From the NCBI GenBank assembly GCA_963843945.1, contig CAWJMF010000002.1:868001-932000 (forward strand): 64,000 bases of DNA, given 5' to 3'. The notes beneath the pieces are model-generated. The model saw only the letters and a program-made list of their open reading frames with translations, was not told the DNA's origin and did not search any database. Below are positions 1 to 7,515 of the stretch, piece after piece. A program made the translations under genes and the position numbers. This DNA comes from CAWJMF01 sp963843945. Its GTDB lineage: Bacteria > Vulcanimicrobiota > Vulcanimicrobiia > Vulcanimicrobiales > Vulcanimicrobiaceae. Numbering within the stretch: position 1 is the stretch's first letter; every line of letters starts with the position of its first letter.

Positions 1-612
1 CTTCCAGCCGGCATCTACGCGGCGACCCGGCGCAACTCGTGGTTCGACGTCGGCTCGACGGCGATCGGGTTCCTCGCGTACGGCATTCCGATTTTTTGGC
101 TCGGGATCGTCCTGATCGACGTCTTTGCGATTCACTTCCGCTGGCTGCCGGCCTCCGGCATCGCTTCGCTGGGCGGGGAGCACGACATCGGCGACCGGCT
201 GCGGCACTTAGTCTTGCCGGTCGTGACGCTGGCGATCGTCAGTTTCGCGTCGTGGATGCGCTATCAGCGCGGCGCCATGCTCGAAGTGCTCTCGGCGCCG
301 TTCGTGCGAACCGCACGGGCCAAGGGTCTGACGGAACGTGCCGTCATCTATAAGCACGCGCTGCGCAACGCCCTCATTCCGACGGTGACGCTGCTCGGAC
401 TGAGTCTGCCCGGACTGGTCGGCGGCGCCTTCTTCGTCGAGTACGTCTTCTCGTATCCCGGGATGGGTTACCTTGGCATCAATTCGATCTTCGCGCGGGA
501 CTATCCGACGGTCATGGGCATCACGATGCTCTCCGCAGTGCTCGTGGTGCTCGGCAACCTTCTGGCCGACGTCTTCTACGCGCTCGTCGACCCGCGGATC
601 CGCTATGACTGA
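1..612 (+). CDS. Peptide/nickel-type ABC importer permease, DppB/OppB family (5' end off the window)
   Basis: Inner-membrane permease subunit of a peptide- or nickel-type ABC importer; it would form the translocation pore with the next gene product. The frame is open from base 1, so the N-terminus and at least one membrane helix lie outside. The 203 visible codons start LPAGIYAATRRNSW and contain hydrophobic helices and the cytoplasmic EAA loop that docks on the ATPase (RAKGLTERAVIYKHALRNA, about fragment residues 106-124). The end, ALVDPRIRYD, is the usual C-terminus of the family. Its stop overlaps the next start by 8 bases, so the two are co-translated. The substrate cannot be read from a permease; the nearby dipeptidase hints at peptides. 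Confidence 0.93.
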   Translation, partial: LPAGIYAATRRNSWFDVGSTAIGFLAYGIPIFWLGIVLIDVFAIHFRWLPASGIASLGGEHDIGDRLRHLVLPVVTLAIVSFASWMRYQRGAMLEVLSAPFVRTARAKGLTERAVIYKHALRNALIPTVTLLGLSLPGLVGGAFFVEYVFSYPGMGYLGINSIFARDYPTVMGITMLSAVLVVLGNLLADVFYALVDPRIRYD

Positions 613-1528
613 GCGTCTTGCGGCGATGCGGGGATTCACGCGGCGTTTCATGCGCGAGGGCAGCGCGGTCGCCGGCCTGGCGATCGTCTGCGTTCTGATC
701 TTCGGTGCGCTCTTTGGACCGCTGCTCGACCGCGTCTCCCCGATCGCGATCGATCACGCCCTGCTCGGGCACCCGCTAGCCCCGTCCTGGCAGCATCCCT
801 TCGGCACCGACATTCTGGGACGCGACGAGTTCGTGCGGGCACTCTACGGCGCGCGCGTTTCGCTGACGGTCGGCTTCACCGCGATGGTCGTGGCGATCTC
901 GATCGGCACGCTCTACGGCGCGATCTCGGGCGCAGCCGGCGGGCGCATCGACGCACTGATGATGCGAGCGGTTGACGCGCTGCTCGCCTTCCCCGGCTTC
1001 TTCCTCATCATCACGGTCGAGGCGCTCACGGAGAAGTTCGCGCTCGTCGTCATCGTGCTGATCATGGGTTTTCTTTCGTGGATGGGCGTCGCGCGGTTGG
1101 TACGCGGCGAAGTCCTCACGCTGCGCGAACGCGATTTCGTCGAGGCGGCGCGCGCCCTTGGGGCGAGCCCCGCGCGGCTCGTGTTGCGTCACCTCATCCC
1201 GAACGCGCTCGGTCCGGTCGTCGTCGCGGCGACCCTGGCGATCGGCGATTTCATCCTGCTGGAAGCTGCGCTTTCGTATCTCGGACTCGGCGTGCAAGTC
1301 CCGACCGCGTCGTGGGGCAACATGCTGCAGGACGCCTTGACCCCGGATGCGCGCAGCGCGTACTGGCTGATCGTCACGCCCGGCCTGCTGATCGTCTTCG
1401 CGCTGCTCGGCTTCAGCTTGCTCGGCGAAGGTCTCCGCGTGGCCTTCGATCGCTCGCAGACCCAAGAGCTGACGGGAGCGTTCGAGGATGCCTCGGTTCC
1501 GGCGGGACGCGTCGCGCTCGAGGTATAG
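605..1528 (+). CDS. Peptide/nickel-type ABC importer permease, DppC/OppC family
   Basis: Second inner-membrane permease of the same importer, 307 residues, the usual size. An N-terminal helix (about residues 20-40) is followed by a periplasmic stretch containing FGTDILGRDEFVRALYGARV, the typical OppC signature before the permease core, then five further helices. The EAA coupling loop is EAARALGASPARLVLRHL. The ATG at 605 lies inside the end of the upstream permease gene and gives the standard N-terminus; longer starts in this frame would run through the upstream coding region. No ATPase or solute-binding gene is visible, so those subunits must lie upstream of the window or elsewhere. The next gene is convergent and ends 12 bases away. 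Confidence 0.93.
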   Translation: MTERLAAMRGFTRRFMREGSAVAGLAIVCVLIFGALFGPLLDRVSPIAIDHALLGHPLAPSWQHPFGTDILGRDEFVRALYGARVSLTVGFTAMVVAISIGTLYGAISGAAGGRIDALMMRAVDALLAFPGFFLIITVEALTEKFALVVIVLIMGFLSWMGVARLVRGEVLTLRERDFVEAARALGASPARLVLRHLIPNALGPVVVAATLAIGDFILLEAALSYLGLGVQVPTASWGNMLQDALTPDARSAYWLIVTPGLLIVFALLGFSLLGEGLRVAFDRSQTQELTGAFEDASVPAGRVALEV

Positions 1529-1539
1529 CTGGAGGCGTC

Positions 1540-2559
1540 CTAGACCGGCGCCGGCGCCTTCCAGACCTGGTTTGCGATGCGCAAATGGTTCCCACCCAGG
1601 ATCTTGGCGAGATCTTCGCCGCCGTAGCCGTGTTCGAGGAGTAGCGCCACGATCTCGACGAGTTGCTCGGGCGCGACGAACTTCGGCGGCTCGCGCAGCT
1701 CGCCGTCGTCCGGGAACGTATGGCGCATCGTCCGAAAATACTCTTCGATTTCGGCCATGTCGAAGACGTAGTCGAGTCCGATGCCGACGTGATCGGGCCC
1801 GATCGTCTCGACCGCGTGTTCGAGGTGGCGCACGAACGCCTCGGACGACGCGTCGTTCTCGCCGAGGAATTTTCCGACGCCGTTGATCCCGACCACGCCG
1901 CCCGTCGCCGCGCAGGCGCGCATCAATTCGTCTTCGATGTTGCGCCGGTGCGGCCAGACTGCGTTCGCGTTCGAATGCGAGAAAATCACCGGACGGGTGG
2001 CGCGTTCCATCACGTCGCGCGCCGTGCGCGGACCGGTGTGCGAGCAGCAGACGACCATGCCGACGCGCTCCATCTCGGCCACGACTTCCGCCCCGAACGC
2101 GGTGAGGCCGGCTTCTTCGTCGTCGTAGACGCCGTCGCCGACCAAGTTGCGCCGGTTGTAAGCCATGAGCATCCAGCGAACGCCGAGGTCGTAGTAGGCC
2201 TGAACGAGGCTGGGCTGATCGTCGATCGCGCGCGCCCCTTCGATGTCGAACGTGATCCCGAGTTTGCCCTCGGCGCGCGCCTTATTGACGTCCGCCGGCG
2301 TTTGCACGAGGACGAAATCGCGGGGCCGTTCGCCGATCCAACGCCGGAACGCACCCAGAACGCGAAAGTGCTGCTCGACGCTTTGCTCGCCGAAGCCGAT
2401 GTTGAGGCTGACGACGTCGACGCCGGCGTCGCGATAGCGCTGCAGCTGGGGCAGAAACGCCTCGTCGTTCCAGCGCAGCGGCATGCAAGCGTGATTGTCC
2501 CATACGAGGTGCCGGGCGAGGAAGGCCCGCGCTTCTTCGCGCTTCGGATACCGCTCCAT
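1540..2559 (-). CDS. Membrane-dipeptidase-family (peptidase M19) zinc hydrolase
   Basis: A 339-residue member of the renal dipeptidase (M19) family, which uses two zinc ions to split dipeptides and related amides. Seen in the sequence: DNHACMP near residue 21 in place of the family's DGHND-type metal motif, the metal-bridging Glu in TFDIEGA, the CCSHTGPR and FSHSNANAV histidine motifs, and GIGLDYVFD near the end. The start at 2559 is chosen because AAAGG-like Shine-Dalgarno sequence lies 7 bases upstream; a longer open frame has no such site. It converges on the peptide-type permease genes, so a role in breaking down imported dipeptides is reasonable but inferred. No signal peptide is evident, so it is probably cytoplasmic. 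Confidence 0.87.
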   Translation of the reverse strand: MERYPKREEARAFLARHLVWDNHACMPLRWNDEAFLPQLQRYRDAGVDVVSLNIGFGEQSVEQHFRVLGAFRRWIGERPRDFVLVQTPADVNKARAEGKLGITFDIEGARAIDDQPSLVQAYYDLGVRWMLMAYNRRNLVGDGVYDDEEAGLTAFGAEVVAEMERVGMVVCCSHTGPRTARDVMERATRPVIFSHSNANAVWPHRRNIEDELMRACAATGGVVGINGVGKFLGENDASSEAFVRHLEHAVETIGPDHVGIGLDYVFDMAEIEEYFRTMRHTFPDDGELREPPKFVAPEQLVEIVALLLEHGYGGEDLAKILGGNHLRIANQVWKAPAPV

Positions 2560-2614
2560 CGCACGGCCTTTCGAACGCAAGGCGACCCACTCCCCGCCCC
2601 GAAGCAAAGTTGCG

Positions 2615-3463
2615 ATGTTCGAAAACCGACTGCGCGCCGGTCGTATCGTCTATACGAACGACCTCCCTATCTACGCGGCCTTCGACGCGGGCGCGGTGCG
2701 CTTCGCCGGGACGCTCGTTTCCGACGTCCCGTCCGCTTTGAACGCGATGCTGCTGGAAGGGCGTCTCGACCTCAGCCCGGTCAGCGCGTTCGCCTACGCC
2801 CGCCACGCCCGAGAGTTCGCGCTGTTGCCGGAGCTCTGCATCGGCTCGCGGCGCGACGTGTGGTCGGTCGTGTGCGTTAGCCCGCTTCCTTTGACCGAGC
2901 TCGACGGGGCGACGATCGCGGTGACGCGCGAGTCGGCGAGCGGACGGAATCTGCTGCGCGTCTTGCTCGAGCGGCGCTTCGGCGTACGCGCGCGCTTTGC
3001 CGATAGCGACGACCCGTACGGCGCGGCCGAGCGCGGCGAGCCCGCCCTCTTGATCGGCGATCGCGCGATCGACGCGCTGCAGAACTTTCCGGCGGCCCAC
3101 GTCCACGATCTCGGCCGCGCCTGGCATGCCTGGACCGGCTGCGATATGGTCTACGCCGTTTGGGCGGTGCGCCGCGAGGTGCTGAACGCCGATCCGGGCT
3201 CCGTCGTCGCAGCCGTCGCCTCGCTGGTCGCCGCGCAACGCTGGGGAGCGGCCCACCCCGCTGTGGTCCGGGCCGCTGCGCAGGCGCTGCGGCCGCGTCC
3301 AACCGGCTTTTACGCGGCCTATTACGAGACGCTGAACTTCGCCTTCGACCTCCAGGCGCGGGCCGGTTTGCGGCGCTACTTCGCGGAGCTATACGCGCTC
3401 GGCGCGCTCGAGGAGATCCCGCCCGTCGAGCCGGAAGCGCTCCTCGCCGCCGCGTCCCGTTGA
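2615..3463 (+). CDS. mqnA: Chorismate dehydratase MqnA (futalosine menaquinone pathway)
   Basis: MqnA converts chorismate to 3-enolpyruvyl benzoate, the first step of the futalosine route to menaquinone. The 282-residue protein has the periplasmic-binding-like fold typical of the family: GRIVYTNDLPIYAAF at residues 9-23 matches the MqnA N-terminal signature, and VPSALNAMLLEGRLDLSPVS matches the second. The separate MqnD family starts differently (SPCPNDTF), so MqnA is preferred. No mqnB, C, D or E lies in the window. It is divergent from the dipeptidase, with a 55-base shared intergenic space. Its stop overlaps the TTG start of the next gene by four bases. Confidence 0.88.
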   Translation: MFENRLRAGRIVYTNDLPIYAAFDAGAVRFAGTLVSDVPSALNAMLLEGRLDLSPVSAFAYARHAREFALLPELCIGSRRDVWSVVCVSPLPLTELDGATIAVTRESASGRNLLRVLLERRFGVRARFADSDDPYGAAERGEPALLIGDRAIDALQNFPAAHVHDLGRAWHAWTGCDMVYAVWAVRREVLNADPGSVVAAVASLVAAQRWGAAHPAVVRAAAQALRPRPTGFYAAYYETLNFAFDLQARAGLRRYFAELYALGALEEIPPVEPEALLAAASR

Positions 3464-3999
3464 TCGCTCCCGAGCTCGAGACGGAGCGGCTCCGCCTGCG
3501 CGCCCATCGAGCCGGCGATTTCGACGACTCGTTCGCCCTCTGGTGCGACCCGCGCGTGGTGCGCTATATCAGCGGGCGCACCTCGACACCGCAGCAAGCC
3601 TGGTCGCGCCTCATGCACTACGCCGGTCATTGGGCGCTGCTGGGTTTCGGTTACTGGGCGCTCGTCGAGAAGACGAGCGGCACGTTCGTGGGCGAGGCGG
3701 GGCTCGCCGACTTCCACCGCGAGATCGACGCCTCGATGCGCAACGTCCCGGAGGCGGGCTGGGTGCTTGCGCCGCGTTTCGCGGGCCGAGGGTATGCCAC
3801 CGAGGCGATGCAGGCCGTGCTGGCGTGGAGCGACGCGCAACTGGGCGCGGCGCGCACCGCGTGCATGATCGATCCGCAAAACCTGGCATCGATTCGCGTC
3901 GCGGAGAAGTGCGGCTATCGCGAATTCGCCCGCACGACCTTCGACTCCGGGCCCGCGCTCTTCTTCGAGCGCCTGCGCCCCGCGCGCGCCGAGGGCTAG
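3460..3999 (+). CDS. GNAT-family N-acetyltransferase, RimJ/RimL-like
   Basis: A 179-residue acetyl-CoA-dependent N-acetyltransferase of the RimJ/RimL type. It begins LETERLRLRAHRAGDFDD, the standard strand 1 and helix 1 of this subfamily; the acetyl-CoA loop is RFAGRGYATEAMQAVL (R/Q-x-x-G-x-G/A pattern), and the last strand contains NLASIRVAEKCGYRE. The start is taken as TTG at 3460, overlapping the mqnA stop as TTGA, because no ATG or GTG precedes the first strand. Target substrate is unknown: the family includes ribosomal-protein and antibiotic acetylases. Its stop overlaps the stop of the convergent next gene by four bases. Confidence 0.85.
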   Translation: MIAPELETERLRLRAHRAGDFDDSFALWCDPRVVRYISGRTSTPQQAWSRLMHYAGHWALLGFGYWALVEKTSGTFVGEAGLADFHREIDASMRNVPEAGWVLAPRFAGRGYATEAMQAVLAWSDAQLGAARTACMIDPQNLASIRVAEKCGYREFARTTFDSGPALFFERLRPARAEG

Positions 4000-5132
4000 T
4001 ACGAGGACGCTTTGAGCGTCGCGGGCCAAGGATTCGCGCCGGGCATGAGCCAGGTGGAGCCGTCGGCGTATTTGACTTGGCGCACCGCATAGAGCACGGC
4101 TGCGGCGCCGGCAAAAGGGTCCGTCGGGTCGGTCAAGCTGCCTTCGCCGTCGACGACGCAGTTTGGGCGCGACGCGTTGGCGTCTTGCACCGAACTCGGG
4201 CCGGCGATGAGCTGGCCCGTTGCGAAGCTTCCGAAGCGGCGAAGCGGGGCGACGCGCCGCAGAAATCCGTAGGCGTCGACCATCTGGAAATCGACGTCGA
4301 CTTCGACGGCCGTTAACGCCGCGTTATTGACGAACGAAAGGCACGCGAGCCCCTCGCTTCCGTTGAAGCGCGACGCCGCGAACCCGTGCGTAATCGCGAT
4401 CTGCGAAGCGCCGGCGTCCGCGTCCAGCGTCGCAGCGGCGAAAAGCAACGGGCGCCACGTTCCGGCGGACCCTTGCGACGCAGGATGCGAGGCCGAGGCG
4501 TCGATCAGCGAGTTGATCAATGCCGCGGAATCGACCCCGACGCTGACCGACGTACCGGAACTCTGCGAGGTGGTCGTCTGCGAACCGTCCGCGTTCGACG
4601 TCGTCGAAGACGACGAACTCGACGAGGACGCGACCGGAATCTGCGCGCCCGGAATCATCGAGGCGAGCGAGCTGAGAAAACTCGAGTGGTGTTTCGGCTG
4701 CGGCGCCGGCGCGGGCGGCGGCGGGCTCGGGAGCGCGAGCGGCGCGATGTCCGCAGGCCACGCTCCCGGCACGATCGCGTAGTCGAGCGCGAAGTACGGC
4801 GGCCCGATTTGGGCGTCGCTCGCGCCGACCGCGTGGAGCGCAGCACGCCCGTGCGATCCCAGCCAATACACGAGCGCGTCGCGGTCTCCCGGAGCGAGTG
4901 CCGCGATCTGGATCTCGATCGTTTCGAGCGCACCGCCGCTGGCATCCGAGGGTTGCGCTCGATCTGCCCAAGCCGCAAGTCCGTCGATCGGACCGCTGCG
5001 AACCGCGCTCAGGGCGGCGAGCAACTCCCGCGACGGCGGCGGCAACGGCGGATGCGTCAAGCTTTGCGCACCCGCGGCGCTGCCCAGCGTCAGCGCGAGA
5101 ATGGCCGCCTGCGCGAAGACGTTTCGCTTCAT
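3996..5132 (-). CDS. Secreted protein of unknown function with serine-rich linker
   Basis: A 378-residue protein with an N-terminal signal peptide (MKRNVFAQAAILALTLG, cleavage probably after GAQS). I do not recognise a family. Visible parts: an N-terminal region of about 140 residues, a proline-rich stretch (PSPPPPAPAPQPK), a run of eight serines followed by threonine/serine-rich sequence (about residues 185-215), and a C-terminal region with two cysteines (GLACLSF, PNCVVDG) that could form a disulfide. The start at 5132 is supported by AAAGG about 8 bases upstream. The Ser/Thr/Pro linkers suggest an extracytoplasmic two-domain protein. It stands alone on this strand between convergent and divergent neighbours. 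Confidence 0.7.
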   Translation of the reverse strand: MKRNVFAQAAILALTLGSAAGAQSLTHPPLPPPSRELLAALSAVRSGPIDGLAAWADRAQPSDASGGALETIEIQIAALAPGDRDALVYWLGSHGRAALHAVGASDAQIGPPYFALDYAIVPGAWPADIAPLALPSPPPPAPAPQPKHHSSFLSSLASMIPGAQIPVASSSSSSSSTTSNADGSQTTTSQSSGTSVSVGVDSAALINSLIDASASHPASQGSAGTWRPLLFAAATLDADAGASQIAITHGFAASRFNGSEGLACLSFVNNAALTAVEVDVDFQMVDAYGFLRRVAPLRRFGSFATGQLIAGPSSVQDANASRPNCVVDGEGSLTDPTDPFAGAAAVLYAVRQVKYADGSTWLMPGANPWPATLKASSY

Positions 5133-5206
5133 CTTTTGCCGCCTTTTTTTGCGTCCGCGGGTCCGCCAGCCTGCCCTCCCGAAGCGCTTCCGGGGAGGGA
5201 CGCAAG

Positions 5207-5767
5207 GTGAAGGCAGCTGCGGCTCAAGCGACATTCATCGCAATCCTGCGCTCGGCGTTTGCGGGCGAGCTTGCGGCAGCCCATGCGTACCGCGGACACC
5301 GCCGTTCGCTGCGCGACTTCACCGAGCGTGCGGTGATCCGGCGCATCGAGAACGAAGAGTGGGCGCACCGCGAGATCGTGGGCGAGATGCTTGCGGCCCT
5401 CGGCGCGCGACCGAGCCGGCTGCGCGACGTTTTCATGCGTCTCGTCGGATCCTCGATCGGACTGGCGTGCTTTGCCGGCGGCCGCTTCGTGCCGATGTAT
5501 TTCGCGGGCCGCCTCGAGGGCAGCAACGTCCGAGAGTACGAAGCCGCGCTCGAGCGGGCGATCGAACTCGGACGCAGCGATTTCGCTACGCGGCTCGGCC
5601 ACCTGGCCGACGTCGAGCGCGAACACGAAGCGTTCTTTCTCGGCGCCGTCGCCGGGCATCGCTGGCTGCCGTTGTTCCGGCGTACGTTCGGCTGGGGCGA
5701 CGCGTCCTACAGCGCGACGTACGGTCCGCTGTCGGTTCCGAAGCGAACCCGGCGCAAGCCGGCGTAG
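5207..5767 (+). CDS. Ferritin-like di-iron protein, possibly COQ7-related
   Basis: A 186-residue helical protein with the spacing of a ferritin-like di-iron site: a Glu in FAGELAAAHAY (helix 1), ENEEWAHREI (helix 2, E-x-x-H), and EREHEAFF near residue 145 (E-x-x-H again). This pattern occurs in COQ7/demethoxyubiquinone hydroxylases and in simple ferritin-like proteins; which one is not clear. GTG at 5207 is taken as start because GGGGAGGGA precedes it by 7 bases. The last 61 bases overlap the 3' end of the convergent TIR gene, so both C-termini are coded on opposite strands of the same DNA. If a hydroxylase, its substrate would probably not be ubiquinone, since the neighbouring quinone gene belongs to the menaquinone route. 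Confidence 0.65.
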   Translation: MKAAAAQATFIAILRSAFAGELAAAHAYRGHRRSLRDFTERAVIRRIENEEWAHREIVGEMLAALGARPSRLRDVFMRLVGSSIGLACFAGGRFVPMYFAGRLEGSNVREYEAALERAIELGRSDFATRLGHLADVEREHEAFFLGAVAGHRWLPLFRRTFGWGDASYSATYGPLSVPKRTRRKPA

Positions 5768-7401
5768 ACCGGGCCGCTGCCGCACGAATATCCGGCGAGC
5801 GTCCGATAGAACGTGACGCTCGTGCTGTGCGGATCGAGCACGTAGCGAGTCGGAATCCAAGCGTCGGAGGGCATCGAGCCGGCCCGCGCGCTCAAACCGG
5901 TTTCGTAGTAAAGGCTTTCGGTGTAGTCGTTGTAGAGCGTGAAGCCGACGCGCGCATCGCTTCCGCTCTGCGTGCACTCCACCGCGCGCCAGTAGACCCC
6001 GGGCAGCGAATCGTACATGACGAGTAAGCCGGGAGCGATGCCTCCGAAGACGCGCGGCGGAAGCCGCGCCCTGGCCGGCGCGAGCACGACGGCCTTGGGC
6101 GCCGGCTTCGGCGTGGCGTGCGGCGTCGGCCGCGGCGTCGCGGGATGGGGCGTGGGCGAATGCGGCGTCGCGACGGACGTCGCCGCGGCGCTCGCGGCCG
6201 GCCGCGCCGTCGCCCGCGGCAGCGCGCTCTTGTGCGGAGCGGGCGTCGCTCTTCTGGGGACCGGCGGCGGCCTGACGGCGTGGTGCGTGGCGCGCGGCAG
6301 CGCGGAAACGGCGGCGTGCGGCGACGGGCTGGCCAGCGCAACCTGCGGCGTTCCGCCCCGCGTCAGCGCGAAAACCCCGTAGCCGAGCAGCGCCACAACC
6401 GCGGCCGCGATCGCCGCGATGGCGCCGAGCCGGCGCCGCGGAGGCGGCGGAACGGGCGGCTCCGCTTGCGCGACCGGATCGGCACGCGGTGCACTCGGCT
6501 CCGGCGGCTCCGCAATCGGCACGGACGGCGTCGCGACCGGCTCGACAGCGGCAAGCGTCTCGTCGCCGGCGCGCTCGACGCTGGGAACGTCGACCCTTGC
6601 GGCAGGCTCAACCACGGGCGCGTCGTGCGCGGCGGAAGCAACGGTGAACGGCGTCGTCTGGGCAACGATCGGGCGGCCCGCTTCGTCCCACGTCGTGACG
6701 CGCAAGCGCCATTTCGAGCCGGGCCGCGCTTCGTGCGGCACGTCGACCTTTCCGAGCGTGATCTCGCTGGTCGACGTGCGCTCGTAGACCTCGACCGGCG
6801 TCGCCCCGCCGACGGCGTCGACGAGCTCGACTTGCTCGTCGTCTTCCTGGCCCGGCACCTTCGCGTACGAATATGAGATGGCGCCGCCCGGGACGATGCG
6901 CGAACCCACCGCGCCCCACGTTACCGTTAGCGCGCGCGGAGCGGCGGCCTGAACTCCCCCGGGCTGGGCTTCACCGGGTGCCGGCGCGAGCGACGGGAGC
7001 GTGTCGAGGATGCGCTGCACCAGCGCAACGAGGTCGTTGAGACGAGACTCGATCGGCGGCGTCATCGCGTCGAGCCAGTGCACCGAGCGGATGTAGAACT
7101 CGAGCCCATCCGACGGGACGACGTCCTCAATCCGGAAGGGCAGGATGATCTTCTCCCGGTTCGAGGCTAGTTCGAGTTCCCCCAAGACGGCGCGCGAACT
7201 ATTGGCGTGTTCCGAAAAGACCAGCAAGACGATGCGGCTGTGCGAGATCGCCTGCACGATTTGCTCGCCGTACGGCTTGCCTGGCAGGGGATCGCGCGGT
7301 GCGATCCAGCAGCGAATTCCCGCGACCTCGAGTTTGGCGCAGGCCGCGTTGGCGACGAGCTTATCCGCCGAGGCGTGACAAATGAAAACGTCATGCGCCA
7401 T
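5707..7401 (-). CDS. TIR-domain transmembrane protein with beta-rich central and C-terminal domains
   Basis: A 564-residue receptor-like protein. Residues 1-135 form a TIR domain: DVFICHASAD is strand A with the BB-loop region CWIAPRDPLPGKPY, and SSRAVLGELELA carries E75, the position of the catalytic Glu of NAD-consuming TIR domains. Residues 155-255 look like a beta-sandwich (WGAVGSRIVPGGAISYSY, WRLRVTTWDEAGRP). A single membrane helix spans about 325-347, preceded by PRRRL, which places the TIR domain inside. A long Pro/Ala/His/Thr-rich linker (350-455) leads to an unrecognised extracytoplasmic domain (MYDSLPGVYWRAVECT to the end). NADase, scaffold or sensor roles are all possible. Its 3' end overlaps the ferritin-like gene by 61 bases. 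Confidence 0.82.
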   Translation of the reverse strand: MAHDVFICHASADKLVANAACAKLEVAGIRCWIAPRDPLPGKPYGEQIVQAISHSRIVLLVFSEHANSSRAVLGELELASNREKIILPFRIEDVVPSDGLEFYIRSVHWLDAMTPPIESRLNDLVALVQRILDTLPSLAPAPGEAQPGGVQAAAPRALTVTWGAVGSRIVPGGAISYSYAKVPGQEDDEQVELVDAVGGATPVEVYERTSTSEITLGKVDVPHEARPGSKWRLRVTTWDEAGRPIVAQTTPFTVASAAHDAPVVEPAARVDVPSVERAGDETLAAVEPVATPSVPIAEPPEPSAPRADPVAQAEPPVPPPPRRRLGAIAAIAAAVVALLGYGVFALTRGGTPQVALASPSPHAAVSALPRATHHAVRPPPVPRRATPAPHKSALPRATARPAASAAATSVATPHSPTPHPATPRPTPHATPKPAPKAVVLAPARARLPPRVFGGIAPGLLVMYDSLPGVYWRAVECTQSGSDARVGFTLYNDYTESLYYETGLSARAGSMPSDAWIPTRYVLDPHSTSVTFYRTLAGYSCGSGPVYAGLRRVRFGTDSGPYVAL

Positions 7402-7515
7402 GAAGCGCCTGAGGGGACGGGCTCGACGTTACAGCGCCCACCCCGCGGTTATACGTCGCCAGGCCGCGCCTTCTTGCCGCGAGGAGGCCGTCTTTTCGCT
7501 CCCTAAGGTCGAGAC

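Noticed and set aside
4590..4640. Repeated GAC/GAA-type trinucleotides
   Set aside because: They code the serine run of the exported protein on the reverse strand.
5707..5960. C-terminal domain of the TIR protein as DUF1036
   Set aside because: Resemblance is limited to general beta pattern and a Tyr-rich strand; not enough to name the family.
7504..7509. TAAGGT six bases before the LptD-like GTG as a -10 box
   Set aside because: No -35 at a suitable distance, and AAGG makes a reasonable Shine-Dalgarno there.
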